The notes under the pieces were generated by a model. It saw only the letters and a list, made by a program, of their open reading frames with translations, made no database searches and had not been told where the DNA came from. The translations under genes and the position numbers were made by a program. 64,000 nucleotides of DNA from the NCBI GenBank assembly GCA_009667805.1, contig CM019065.1, positions 18,872,611 to 18,936,610 of the forward strand, written 5' to 3'. The DNA comes from Leptobrachium leishanense (Eukaryota; Chordata; Amphibia; Anura; Megophryidae). Positions 1-9,913 of this stretch are shown one piece after another (the first letter of the stretch is position 1; each line of letters opens with the position of its first letter).

Positions 1-798
1 GTCAGTTTAGCAGCAATTGCACTTTTCTCTTGCTCGGTCCCTCTTTGCATTCTTGTGATCTTCCTCTGCCACAAGACAACTCCCATTGTCAGGGCCAACA
101 ATTGGTCCCTCAGTTGCCTCCTCTTGGTGTCCCTTTCTCTTTGCTTTCTTTGCGCCCTGGCCTTTATTGGTTACCCCCAAACCGGGATATGCTTGATACG
201 TCAAGTGGTATTCGGCATGGTATTCGCACTCTGCATTTCCAGCGTTCTAGCAAAGACCATTATTGTTGTAATCGCCTTCAATGCCACCAAACCAGGCACA
301 TGGATAAGAAAATATTCAGGGGTTGCAATCTCATACTCTGTCATGGGATCTTGTGTCTTCATTCAGCTGTTGATCTGTGTGGTGTGGCTGTCATGTTCCC
401 CTCCTTTCCCAGAAAATGACACTCAGACGAAAACTGGAATCCTCGTCATCAGTTGCAACGAAGGTTCGACAACTGCTTTCTGGTGCATGGTGGGATATCT
501 TGGCTTCTTGGCAGCACTCAGCTTCATTGTTGCCTTTTTGGCCAGGAGACTTCCAGACAGCTTCAACGAGGCCAAGTTCATCACATTCAGCATGCTGGCC
601 TTCCTCAGCGTCTGGGTGTCCTTTGTTCCAGCTTATCTCAGTGCTCGTGGTAAGAACACGGTGGCCATGGAGATCTTTGCTATCCTTTCCTCCAGTTGGG
701 CTGTGGTCATCTGTATCTTTGTGCCAAAATGCTTCATCATATTGTTCCGAGCCAACATGAACTCTAGGGAGCATCTCATGAAGAAAAGGCAAACATAA
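1..798 (+). CDS. V2R copy 1: terminal seven-transmembrane exon (5' end outside window)
   Basis: Frame 1 is open from the first base to TAA at 796-798, about 265 residues. It encodes the seven-helix domain of a class C GPCR of the vomeronasal type-2 family, a pheromone or amino-acid receptor of olfactory sensory neurons. Family signatures visible are [20 protein letters not shown] across the end of helix 1 and loop 1, the helix 6 stretch [19 protein letters not shown], and the helix 7 and tail stretch [13 protein letters not shown]. The product is nearly identical to the last exon of the complete gene at 21515-22413. It differs at a few residues, such as Ser for Cys after ALCIS and Ala for Pro in the tail, and ends in KKRQT rather than KKT. 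No stop or frameshift is present. The upstream exons lie outside the window, so whether the whole gene is intact cannot be judged. Confidence 0.93.
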   Translation, partial: VSLAAIALFSCSVPLCILVIFLCHKTTPIVRANNWSLSCLLLVSLSLCFLCALAFIGYPQTGICLIRQVVFGMVFALCISSVLAKTIIVVIAFNATKPGTWIRKYSGVAISYSVMGSCVFIQLLICVVWLSCSPPFPENDTQTKTGILVISCNEGSTTAFWCMVGYLGFLAALSFIVAFLARRLPDSFNEAKFITFSMLAFLSVWVSFVPAYLSARGKNTVAMEIFAILSSSWAVVICIFVPKCFIILFRANMNSREHLMKKRQT

Positions 799-1030
799 AC
801 TATCTATAAGATATACTGTATGCTAAATTATAATAACAAAGAGGTATATAGAGTGCAAACATAGGTTTTCATTCATTGACCTAATGGTTAACAAACACAT
901 GTCACACTCTATGGATAATTTGTGAAAACAGATTTATAATTCACTATAATCTTGTATTTGTAAAGTATAACGAGCTGCAAAATATAACTATATCAAGCTT
1001 ATCATTCTCCTTATTAATATGTTAAGGCAA
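799..1030 (+). other. 3' flank of V2R copy 1, paralogous to 22414-22690
   Basis: Non-coding sequence after the stop that still aligns loosely with the DNA after V2R copy 2. Shared landmarks are a 'tatactgtatgc' stretch, 'cattgacctaatg', 'aacaaacacatg' and 'cattctcctta'. It marks how far the gene duplication extends. Confidence 0.6.
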
Positions 1031-1596
1031 GGTTCGACAGATCATCCTACGCATGAGATTTTCACAAAGGTGCGCATCAGGACCGGACTGGCCATCGGGC
1101 ATACCGGTCGTTTGCCCGCTGAGCTGATTGGCTATAGGGCCAGTTGGTTGGGACCCGGGTAGCCATATCTCTTTCAGCTCAGACCGCAATGCATGTCCCA
1201 CACAGGAATCGGCACTCACTGACTGAGTCAGTGGCACTGGCACTCAGGTGAAGCGTCAGAGAGTGCTGGTGCTCAACTGACGTGTCATCAAAGAGTGCTG
1301 ACGTCCAGCAAGGGAGCACAACCACAACCACCAGGAAATCAAGCATCACTGGCCCACTCCCCCCATTTTCCCCAGGGATTCAGCCCCATCCCTGTAGAAA
1401 AAGGTAAGCAGGAGAATGGGTAATATTTGTATATGTTTATGCGTTTGAGTTTAGTAGTATGGTTAGTGTGTGCGTGTGTGTAGGCATGCACATAAGTGTA
1501 GGTATGTAATGGGGTGTGTAGGAGCATATGTAGGAATATAATAGGGGTGTGTACTTGCAGGTGTAGGTATATCATAGGGATGTGTAGGCGCACCTA
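1031..1596. other. Intergenic; possible hAT end and degenerate short tandem repeat
   Basis: Around 1078 there is 'caggaccggactggccatc', which resembles a hAT-type terminus, but I found no partner end or 8-bp duplication. From about 1480 a degenerate repeat of roughly 30-35 bp ('gtgtaggtatat..ataggggtgtg') begins. It resumes after the Helitron, at 2877-2950. No gene seen. Confidence 0.4.
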
Positions 1597-2055
1597 TCTA
1601 TATAATAAAAGAGTAAGGCTTTGGCTGTCCGTCGCCAAAGCCTTACTGCGCATGCGCGCGCAACCAGCGGCGGTTGGTTGCGCGCGCATGCAACCGCCGC
1701 GGCACGAGCCGGCTGCCGGCTCGCCGCGGCGGTTACACATGCACACAGCAGCCGGGTAGAGGCTGCGCTCGCAGCCTCTACCCGGCTGCCGCGCGCATCC
1801 AACCCCAGAGCGGCGAAGGGAAAGTTTCCTCCGCCGCTCGGGGGTTGGATGCGCGCGGCAGCCGGGTAGAGGCTGCGAGCGCAGCCTCTACCCGGCTGCT
1901 GTGTGCATCTAACGGGTCCCCCGAGCGGCGAAGGGAAATTTCCCTCCGCCGCTCAGGGGTAGGATGCGCGCGGCAGCCGGGTAGAGGCGCAGCCTCTACC
2001 CGGCTGCCGCGCGCATCCAACCCCCGAGCGGCGGAGGGAAAGTTCCCTCGCTTCC

Positions 2056-2108
2056 ACTTTGAAGGACCCAAGCCCCGGTCACGTGACCGCGGCTTGGGTC
2101 CTTCAAAG
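2056..2108. repeat. Near-perfect palindrome inside Helitron 1
   Basis: The arm 'ctttgaaggacccaagcc' is followed by a short centre containing 'gtcacgtgac' and then the inverted arm ending 'cttcaaag'. It could form a cruciform or long hairpin. Further GC palindromes built on 'gccgggtagaggctgc' lie at 1745-2010. Confidence 0.75.
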
Positions 2109-2159
2109 ACCGGAAGCGGGGAAATCTTCACTTCCCTGGCGCCGCTCGACAGGTAAGTA

Positions 2160-2870
2160 TACGAGCTGGGGGGGTCCATATCCACGAGCTGGGGGGGTCC
2201 ATATCCACGAGCTGGGGGACCATATCCACGAGCTGGGGGCAAATCCACGAGCTGGGCAAATCCACGTGCTGGGCAAATCCACGTGCTGGGCAAATCCACG
2301 AGCTGGGGCAAATCCATGTGCTGGGCAAATCCATGAGCTGGGGGCAAATCCATGAGCTGGGCAACTCCATGAGCTGGGGGCAAATCCATGAGCTGGGCAA
2401 ATCCATGAGCTGGGGGCAAATCCATGAGCTGGGCAACTCCATGAGCTGGGGGCAAATCCATGAGCTGGGCAAATCCATGAGCTGGGCAACTCCATGAGCT
2501 GGGGGCAAATCCATGAGCTGGGGCAAATCCATGAGCTGGGGGCAAATCCATGAGCTGGGGGCAAATCCATGTGCTGGGCAAATCCATGAGCTGGGGGCAA
2601 ATCCATGTGCTGGGGGCAAATATCCACATGCTGGGGCAATATCCACGTGCTGGGGCAGTATCCACGAGCTGGGGCAGTATACCCACAATAGACTGCCCTC
2701 TGGGCAGGCTGGGGCAGTATCCACGTGCGGGGGCAGTATCCACGTGCGGGGGCAGTATCCACGTGCTGGGGCAGTATCCACGTGCTGGGGCAGTATCCAC
2801 GAGCTGGGGCAGTATATCCATGAGCAGGGGCAGTATATCCACAATAGACTGCCCTCTGGGCAGGCTTTAC
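2160..2870. repeat. Minisatellite with 'atccatgagctggg' core, 18-20 bp units
   Basis: Roughly 35 tandem units of 'caaatccatgagctgggg' and variants (cacgagctgg, cacgtgctgg). The unit length drifts and the right side changes to a 'gcagtatccacgtgctggg' form. Long reverse-strand frames rich in Pro and Cys here are artefacts of the repeat. Confidence 0.85.
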
Positions 2871-3000
2871 AACTAGTAGGTATATAATAGGGGTGTGCAG
2901 GAGCAGGTATAGGTATATGATAGGGGTGAATAGGCACACGTGTAGGTATAAATATGTATGTGTGTGTGTGTGTGTGTGTGTGTCTGTATAGTTGTGGACA

Positions 3001-3260
3001 GAAGTCAGCTGGTAAATTTAAAAAGCCTGGACCTATTTTTTGTCCCAGTCTGAGCATGGTGCATGTCATTATCCTGGTCAACAGGTCATGGAAGCTCAGG
3101 TGAGGATGACCCTGTGTTGCTGTTTTCCTTGGTCAATGCTCGAAACAGAATTTTACAAATGTAAAATATACAGAGATCCCTCACACTCCCTCTAGTCCAA
3201 TACCGGCCCATATTGTGTGATTCTCTCTCTCAGGGTCTGTCAACTAGACCAATGGTTTTT
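3001..3260 (+). other. Continuation of V2R copy 1 flank; empty-site counterpart of the 22753 insertion
   Basis: 'gctcaggtgaggatgaccctg' followed by 'tggtcaatgctcgaaacag' and 'tccaataccggccca' align with 22731-22752 joined directly to 30132-30240. In this copy nothing interrupts the site, so it is the pre-insertion state of the foldback element at 22753-30131. Confidence 0.65.
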
Positions 3261-3887
3261 AACCTCTTCATCTCTACGCACCCAGATAACAAGCAAAAGC
3301 AATGTGAGGGCACGCCTGCAGATTTTACAGATATGGCTTACGATTTGAAAAATTAGTATTAAGAGTTTATTTTTCTAGCTTCTCGATTATTATACATCTC
3401 CCGTTAGTGCCTCTGCTCCATTAATATTGCTCTATTCACTATTCGCCGAATGATCACCATATTTCTCTGAAATGGACAAAACAGTTATTGGACGTCAGTG
3501 AAAAGCACCAATAAGTGAATAATTGCAATGATAATGGCTTCGGCGAATTCCACCGAAGTAAAAAAAAAAGTCTCTTCTTCTCCTAATAGGAGCTTAAACT
3601 AATAAAAAATGTGTGAAACAGTAGTCTGAATAATAAAAAATGTCCTTTAAAAAATATTAAATAGGTCTATTAAAAAATTATTTAGAAAAGTGTTTTTAGA
3701 AAAATACAAAAAAACTACAAAAAAGGTCTTTTAAAAAATAAAAATGGCTTTTGTAAAAAATAAATATAATAAATGGTCTTTTAAAATAAATGTAAAAAGA
3801 TATTACATTTATTATATTGAATCCTATTAGATTCGCCTATTTAAACCCGTCAAACTGAAATCACTGAGGATCAGATGATAAGAAAAA
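3261..3887. other. AT-rich intergenic DNA, no gene seen
   Basis: Runs of A and T with short repeats of 'ggtcttttaaaaaat' type. No long frame, no recognisable TE termini. Confidence 0.5.
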
Positions 3888-4672
3888 AATATATATACTG
3901 TATATATATATGTATATATGATAGGTCGTGTTAGTTCAGATGCCAAAATCATGAGTGTAGCAGTCCGTGGTGATACTTTTTTTATTGGACTAATGTTTCA
4001 TTTAAAAGACAAGCTTTTGAGAGCGTTCTTCTCTTCTCCATTTCTGTAAGCTTTACTAATCCATATCCTAGAATTGAACATTAAGACAATAAGGGTCACA
4101 TAGGTGGGGGGTTAGATGTTGCAAAAAGTGAGAGTCAAATGGTATGTTCAAAATGGGGAAATAAACACCTGAGAGATCTTAGGCCCATAAAACAATAAAA
4201 CATAAAACATAAAACAACAGTGATAAGATCATGACAACTTGAAGAAGAAAAAAAATGGACGAAACCAAAAGCACAAATCAAGGAGGGTTTTTTGTGTCTC
4301 TTTCAGCCTTCACTGTTTTGTGTTTTTGGTTTTGTCCTTGGTTTTTTTCCCTTCAAGTTGTCATGATCTTAACACTATTGTTTTATGGGCCTAAGATATC
4401 TCAGGTGTTTATTTTCTCATTTTGAACATACCATTTGACTCTCACTTTTTATGACATCTAACCTCCCACCCGTGTGACCCTTAATGTCTTAATGTTCAAT
4501 TCTAGGATGCTGATCAGTAAAGCTTCCCGACCTGAAGAAGAGAGAAACACTCTCGAAAGCTTGTCTTTTAAATGTAACGTTGGTCCAATAAAAAAGGTAT
4601 CACCACGTACTGCTATACTCGTGAATTTTTCCTATATACAGTATATATATTTATATATTATATATATATATA
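3888..4672. mobile_element. Foldback element, possibly Penelope-related, arms about 350 bp
   Basis: The left arm (about 3890-4250) returns inverted as the right arm (about 4290-4665). Matching landmarks are 'aagcttttgagagcg' with its inverse in 'ctctcgaaagcttg', 'agagtcaaatggtatgttca' with 'gaacataccatttgactct', and terminal 'atactgtatatatatat' with 'atatacagtatatatat'. There is no coding capacity. The right arm carries a hammerhead-like motif, which points to Penelope-like retroelements, where such ribozymes are known. Confidence 0.6.
4529..4568 (+). ncRNA. Hammerhead-ribozyme-like motif A
   Basis: CTGAAGA (4532-4538, fits CUGANGA) is followed by a 5-bp stem II (GAGAG/CTCTC around AAACA) and GAAA (4555-4558). 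An AGCT palindrome can act as a minimal stem III, and GTC can pair with the GAC just before CTGAAGA as the start of stem I. One extra A lies between CTGAAGA and stem II, which is not in the textbook consensus. The inverted copy in the left arm (about 4011-4050) has lost the core. Confidence 0.55.
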
Positions 4673-5701
4673 CACTGCAGCCAAATATGTGTTTCAAAGA
4701 ATGTAACATAACATTGTAATAAAAAATGTATCGAAATATAAAATTTCAATACAATTTCCTGCGCAAAACTGTAAAGGAGCAATGAATTTATACAGGTGTT
4801 CTAGTTGGTGAACCTTCCTATATGAATCAATGGGAAAACAATCTTGTTCAAGCCTTCCATCTCTGCCGCAGTATGACTTGGCTCTGTTGAAAAATCAAAA
4901 GCAAGACATAGGCCACATACAGATCAAATGACCTTCACTGCAGTCTCCAATGAGCAGTCCTAATTCATGGGCCCGATCTTCTCCATAAACATTTCACACC
5001 AACAAGTTGTTTTCAATACCTGTGATACATTTTCCACTGTTTCCGGAGACGCGTTTGACCCCAAGAGGCAGGTCATCGTAGGAACCAGTAGAACTATTGT
5101 GTTTTCTAAACTTTGAAGAATTTTGGAACAGGATTCTTACAATAACTCAAATTTCCAGTAGAGGAACACCACCAGGGTACATTTAACTTCTTCATGGCAC
5201 ATGAGAAAGATGAGATGGGTTCAGTTTGGTTTGGTGCAGAATGGTTAGTGTTACGTTTGGATACATTGTATATCACCAGCTGTTGTAGTTCCTTGGGCGG
5301 TTTATCCAACTAGGGGATTTCTTGTTTAACAAGAGTTTGTTTTGGGTCAGCCCTTCGTTTCAACAGTGATACGGATTGGTGATTAGACACAGTTCATATC
5401 CTCTTTCTTTATCTATGGTTTGATGTGGGATCCTAAAGGTACATATGAGTGGACAGGCAAATATTTGAACAGTTGTTGATGACCGATAGACATGTGGGAT
5501 TAATTTCGTTCCGAACTAGCGTTGATTTGTTACTTTAGAAGCATTTCCAAAATATGAATCATCGAGTCGACATAACGAACCAAATCGATATATAACTGAT
5601 TCTGGTAAATTTGATATAAAACAAATTGATTTGCTATAACATTAAATGTAATAATATTATACAAAATAGTTAAATATAACATATCATTCAATATTATGTA
5701 T
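4673..5701. other. Intergenic with one decayed hammerhead-like remnant
   Basis: No gene. At 5047-5080, minus strand, 'gatgacctgcc' followed by 'ggggtcaaacgcgtc' looks like a degenerate hammerhead: the first core bases and the GAAA box are mutated. The rest shows no structure I can name. Confidence 0.35.
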
Positions 5702-5822
5702 TATGATGTAGTGTATGCAACTGCCCTGCAAACACACCTTCATAAACTTACTACATTGTATAACTCATTCTGCCGCTTTGTGCTGCAATGTAACTACATG
5801 ACCCACCATTGTGACATGTATC
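5702..5822 (+). mobile_element. LINE family A fragment (RT C-terminal part)
   Basis: 'gtagtgtatgcaactgccct' through 'cattgtgacatgt' matches 12935-13045 of the LINE A copy at 11875-13575, the part coding YAAAPQTHLQKLTTLYNS. Short isolated fragment. Confidence 0.75.
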
Positions 5823-5929
5823 ACCACTTTCAACAAAACCGTATTATTAATCGGTCTTACTCACCCTTTTCTGGGTCTATAGTTAGACCCCCACACATCC
5901 GTCTAGGAGTTGTTTTATTATGGCACAAC

Positions 5930-6240
5930 CCTCCAAAAAAGCCTTTCCACCGATCATAGGTACCGCGTCCCAATACCTTCATCCAGGTAAAGAAAAATTC
6001 ATCCGGTTTAAATGAAAAGAACTAAATTATTTATTAAAACGTTTAAATCTCATAAAAATCACAGAAAAGAAAGAGTCCAAACGCGTTTCGCCGGTTAAGG
6101 CTTCATCAGTGGCAGTACTGGAATTGATATCTCCCTACAAGAGGTGGATCTTGACTAATAACAACGGCTGGATTATTATAAATAATCAAGTTAAGTACAC
6201 ACAAGGGTGTGAAAATAATAAATATGGCTTATTACATCCT
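5930..6240 (-). mobile_element. Probable Penelope-like remnant carrying hammerhead motif B
   Basis: Non-coding stretch around motif B with a 'ttatttattaaaacg' AT-rich part on the minus-strand 3' side of the ribozyme core. Boundaries are not defined; the call rests on the ribozyme. Confidence 0.35.
6076..6114 (-). ncRNA. Hammerhead-ribozyme-like motif B
   Basis: On the minus strand CTGATGA (6103-6109) is followed by a GCC/GGC stem II around TTAACC, then GAAA (6086-6089). The palindrome ACGCGT overlaps the end of GAAA and would give the minimal, dimer-forming stem III. Cleavage would follow the next T, and the first stem I pairs (CCA with TGG) are present. It has the same extra A after the core box as motifs A and C. 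This is the best preserved of the set. Confidence 0.6.
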
Positions 6241-6654
6241 GTCAGTGTGACTGTGTATTAATTTCAGTAGAATTACAATAACTTGATGAGATAATATGTA
6301 TTTAATTAATTCTTCTTATCATTTGATACTGTAAAATGTGTTATTTCTTTTCATGATTAGTTATAGGATGCATAAAAGTGAGAAGGGGTCATTTGCATGT
6401 CTTACCCAGAGTTCCTTGCTGCATATGGGGAATGCAGCACTGGGACTCTGGTATGTATTTCTTTGAATTGCTGTGATGTGCAAGTGGCTTCTGTAATAAT
6501 AATCCTTATTGGTTATTGCGTGGACGCTTTTTATTTCATTTTGTGTCCTCTACCACAACCCAAGCAAGTACTATATATATGTATATTACACCTTTCTGCT
6601 TCGGAATGGTGTAGATCAATAATTCAAGTAATTAACACGCATGCTGTGCTATTC
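6241..6654. other. Intergenic, no gene seen
   Basis: AT-rich unique-looking sequence with no supported feature. Confidence 0.4.
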
Positions 6655-6823
6655 TAAAGCTGTTTGCATAGAAAAGTGTTTATTCAATAAAGCAATTTTA
6701 TTTTATTACAAAAAATAAATTGTTGTTTAGTATACAATCCCCCTTCTTAGCCATTCTGCAGAAAATAGCATGTGTTTTATTTATAATTTGTCGCAAAAAG
6801 TCAATGCCTTGTTCGTTAGGCAA
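6655..6823 (+). repeat. Direct repeat, second copy at 10092-10262
   Basis: 'aaagctgtttgcatagaaaa', 'ttgtttagtataca', 'atagcatgtgttttattta' and 'ttaggcaatt' occur in the same order in both copies. The piggyBac-type element at 6828-9909 lies between them and sits at the end of the left copy. Confidence 0.75.
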
Positions 6824-7261
6824 TTAACCCTTTCGCTGCCGAGGCTTTTCACACCTGTGCTGAGGTCATTTTTACCGCTTTCGCTCATCATGTTTAAACG
6901 CGTTTTGAAGCCATATTTTCATATATGACCCAGACATATTATATATCGTTCTTTCCGGCAGACTCGGCAGATTCATAATATGTCATTATTATTAGGCTTG
7001 TGCACCGATTTTCTTTTCGGTTCGATTCGGTTCGTTCGGATTTTGTAAATTTTCGTTTCGACTCGTTTCGACCGATTTTCGTTTCGGTTCGGTTAGTTTC
7101 GTTTCGTTTTTCGTATCGACCTTTTTTTGTGATTTTGGAAATTTTCGTGTTTTTCGGAACGTCTGTTCTCCTCGTTTCAAAGTGACTATTCGTTTTGACG
7201 TAAACTAATGGTTTTTCGGATACGATAACTATACAATACGATAATTCTGCCGATACGATAA

Positions 7262-7634
7262 TTCTGCCATTGAGATTTCTCATGTTTTACAAGAAGGATA
7301 CATTGAGATTTCTCATGTTTTACAAGAAGGATACATTGAGATTTCTCTGGTTTTCCAGGAAGGATACATTGAGATTTCTCTGGTTTTCCAGGAAGGATAC
7401 ATTGAGATTTCTCTGGTTTTACAAGAAGGATACATTGAGATTTCTCTGGTTTTACAAGAAGGATACATTGAGATTTCTCTGGTTTTCCAGGAAGGATACA
7501 TTGAGATTTCTCATGTTTTACAAGAAGGATACATTGAGATTTCTCATGTTTTACAAGAAGGATACATTGAGATTTCTCTGGTTTTACAAGAAGGATACAT
7601 TGAGATTTCTCTGGTTTTCCAGGAAGGATACATT
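7262..7634. repeat. 33-bp minisatellite derived from LINE A 3' end
   Basis: About 11 units of 33 bp containing 'aggaaggatacattgagatt' followed by 'tctctggttttcc' or 'tctcatgttttac'. The unit equals the 3'-terminal sequence of LINE A (30690-30725, minus copy) and also appears once at 61590. Two more units follow the MITE at 8546-8620. Open frames in both strands reflect 33 being divisible by three. Confidence 0.88.
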
Positions 7635-8545
7635 CAGGGTTATCCAAAGAGATCCGAATTGCTTGAGAAAGGTAACCGAATGCTGAAAATCAGCGTTCGG
7701 TTACCTTTCCTGGCCATTCGGCTATCCAGAGTGCAGGCAATTCGCCAAATCCTGGCGAATTGCCTGAACATACGGTGCCTGTTCGGTGCCTGTTCGAGGG
7801 GAGTGAAATCCCCATGAAAATGCACTGCTTCGGCTATTCAGAGAACACAAACCAGCAGTGAAAGGTTCCCCTAATGTCCTGCCATTCGGTGGTTTCATTC
7901 GGCAAGTTAATTCAGGAGAATCCCATAGGCTTCAATGTTAAAAATATTCCTGTTTTAATTCAATATCTAATAAACCGTTCATTATAAAATTCTGCAGCAA
8001 AGAGTCTCTTTATTTATAGATTTTTTAGGATACTTTAAGCATTTTTCAGATTTTTTTAATTTTTTTTAAAAAGTCCGATTTTTTTTTTTTTTCTTTTCAG
8101 TTAACTTATTTTTTTTGTAACAGCCCTCTTTATTATCATTCCCTGGACCTCCTGTGAAAATTTCAGACATTTTCGCTTAGTAGTTTCTTTGCAAACAGCG
8201 TTTCTTTTTCCCAGATTCATACAAATGGTTTTTCTAATTTCTTCACTGCCTCCTCTACGTCACAGCTGCTTCGGCTCTGTGTGCTTCGGCTCATATTCGG
8301 CTCCTGTTCGGCTCCTGTTCGGCTTTTTCGAAGGTTAATCCAGATGTTTCTGCTTGTTTTCAGCGTGCATTCGGTTAGGTTTCGTCAGGTTTTCGGCAGC
8401 TTTTCCCTGCAATTCGGGGACCCTGTGCTGTTTGCTGAATACACCGCAGGGTCACCGAAATGCAATCGGCAAAAGGAACCGAATTGAAGAGAAGGAAAAG
8501 TCACCGAACGTGCGGTGACTTTTCGAATCTCTTTGGATAACCCTG
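7635..8545. mobile_element. MITE with about 24-bp TIRs inside the minisatellite
   Basis: Left end cagggttatccaaagagat and right end atctctttggataaccctg are inverse copies. The minisatellite continues on both sides. The interior contains further palindromes, for example around 7670-7710 ('ggtaaccgaa' and inverse). No coding region, superfamily not assigned. Confidence 0.65.
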
Positions 8546-8927
8546 ATAGAGATTTCTCTGGTTTTCCAGGAAGGATACATTGAGAATTCTCTGGTTTTCC
8601 AGGAAGGATACATTGAGATGGGAATGATACAAATCTAATTACAGAATCAGCGATATAAATACGATGTCCAAAATTACTGAAATGGAACCGAAATCAGGAA
8701 TGGAGCCGAAATCACGAATGGAACGAAAATGAATTTCGAGTTTACACATTTCTAGTCCATTTGAAAATTCCGAAAAGTTTTCGTTTCGGCACGAAAATTT
8801 GTTCGGATCTGCCATTTTCGGATCTGAAAATTTTTGGAAAATCGGCTGAATCCGAATGCACGAATCGGGAAATTTCGTGAAAAATCCGAAATTCCCAAAC
8901 CCGAAAACGCACATCCCTAATTATTAT

Positions 8928-9909
8928 ATGTATACGTGTCCTGTCTGTATATTATAACAAAAAATGCAATAAAATATGAATTTTCAATAATTTACTATGT
9001 GTAAAGTGTTTTTTTTCACATTTTAACATGCGAGCATTTGCGGTTAGAATTTTGTATGGGGTGCGCTTGTTAAAAAAATTACAAATGGGGTCTCGTTACA
9101 TTTTTTTTTGGGGAAAATGTCGCTATTTTTAACAAACCCACCGCATACAAAAATCGTTAGTGGAGCATCATTGTTCCCATTATAACTGAAATGGGAACAA
9201 TATTGCTGCATTAAAAAAACAAAACCCAAAAAAACTTGTTTATTTTTTTATTTTTAGATTTTTTTTTTAAATAATTTTTAATTTAAATCTTTAATTTTTA
9301 TTTTTAAAGCTGACATGGATCGGGAGATAGGGAGTTCATTGTAACCCCCTATCTCCACCATTGCTGGCAGCTAGGGGTTAACTCCAGGACTGGCGTTATC
9401 GTGCTATGCATGATGACGCCAGTCCTCCGGGGGAGTTCCCGGAGGCTTGGCCGACATCCAAGATGTCGTCCAGCTCCAGGAGAGGATCACGAACCGGCGC
9501 TTTTCAACTCCGAATCGTGATCCGGCTCCCCAGGGGTTAATGACAGCCACCGTTTGGAAGGGCAGGCTGTGCCCTTCCAAACGGTGCCTGGATTAACCCT
9601 GTGCACCCCGGCGATCGGGAGGGAGAGAGGTCCGAAGGACCTCCCCCCTCCCCTTTCAGGCGCCTCCTCCGCACACGCGGGGGGGCCTGAATTAGATGTC
9701 ATCGCGCCACCGCGATGACATCTAATGGCCCCGCCGGAGTCCCGAGTGCTGGGCTGACATCCAAGATGTCAGCCCGCACCAGGGGGACACAGCAATCAGC
9801 CGGAATCCGGCAGATTGCTGCCTCCTGTGCATGGACGCGCTCAGCACGTCCATAGCACAGGAGAACCACTTGGCTGGACGCGCTGAGCGCGTCCATAGCA
9901 GCCAAGTAG
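8928..9909. other. Right part of the piggyBac-type element
   Basis: AT-rich to 9310, then GC-rich with inverted repeats such as 'ggtccgaaggacc' and 'ccaagatgtc' copies. No gene. Confidence 0.5.
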
Positions 9910-9913
9910 TTAA

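Larger units (their letters stand above)
1597..2876 (+). mobile_element. Non-autonomous Helitron (copy 1)
   Basis: The element begins TCTATATAATAAAAGAGTAA directly after an A. It ends with a GC hairpin (ctgccc-tct-gggcag, about 2849-2863) followed by CTAG directly before a T. These are the Helitron hallmarks: 5' TC, 3' hairpin plus CTRR, insertion between A and T. Both ends match the inverse-oriented element at 24253-28963. The interior has no Rep/helicase. It contains GC-rich palindromes (1640-2110) and an 18-20-bp minisatellite (2160-2870). It interrupts the degenerate repeat described at 1480-1596. Confidence 0.72.
6993..8919. mobile_element. Non-autonomous hAT-type foldback element, TSD attattat
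   Basis: A perfect 8-bp duplication, attattat, lies at 6985-6992 and 8920-8927. Termini are taggcttgtgca and tgcg(c)acatcccta-type inverted ends. The outer arms are AT-rich, full of 'ttcggttcg/cgaacc' motifs, and inverted relative to each other. The same terminal family bounds 42888-44645 and 49299-63763. The interior is a LINE-derived minisatellite. Removing the element rejoins the piggyBac interior exactly as in the copy at 61937. Confidence 0.8.
6828..9909. mobile_element. Non-autonomous piggyBac-type element, TTAA target
   Basis: TTAA at 6824-6827 and 9910-9913 flanks a sequence beginning CCCTTTCGCTGCC and ending GGCTGC-like inverted (GCAGCCAAGTAG). A second copy with perfect CCCTTTCACTGCT termini is at 61937-63512, and the two share their interiors ('gctcatcatgtttaaacgcg', 'agacatattatatatcgttc', 'gtataacaaaaaatgcaata'-like stretches). 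No transposase. The right half (9310-9900) is GC-rich with short inverted repeats. It is interrupted by a hAT-type element at 6993-8919. Confidence 0.7.

Noticed and set aside
391..792. Reverse-strand frame opposite the V2R exon
   Set aside because: Antisense shadow of the seven-helix exon, repeated identically at 22012-22395.
1075..1120. hAT terminus 'caggaccggactggcc'
   Set aside because: No matching inverse end or 8-bp duplication found, so the element is not annotated.
1778..3081. Long reverse-strand Pro/Cys-rich frames
   Set aside because: Translation of the 18-20-bp minisatellite and palindromes of Helitron 1.
7270..7686. Repeat protein of RFLWFSRKDTL units
   Set aside because: 33-bp minisatellite from a LINE 3' end.
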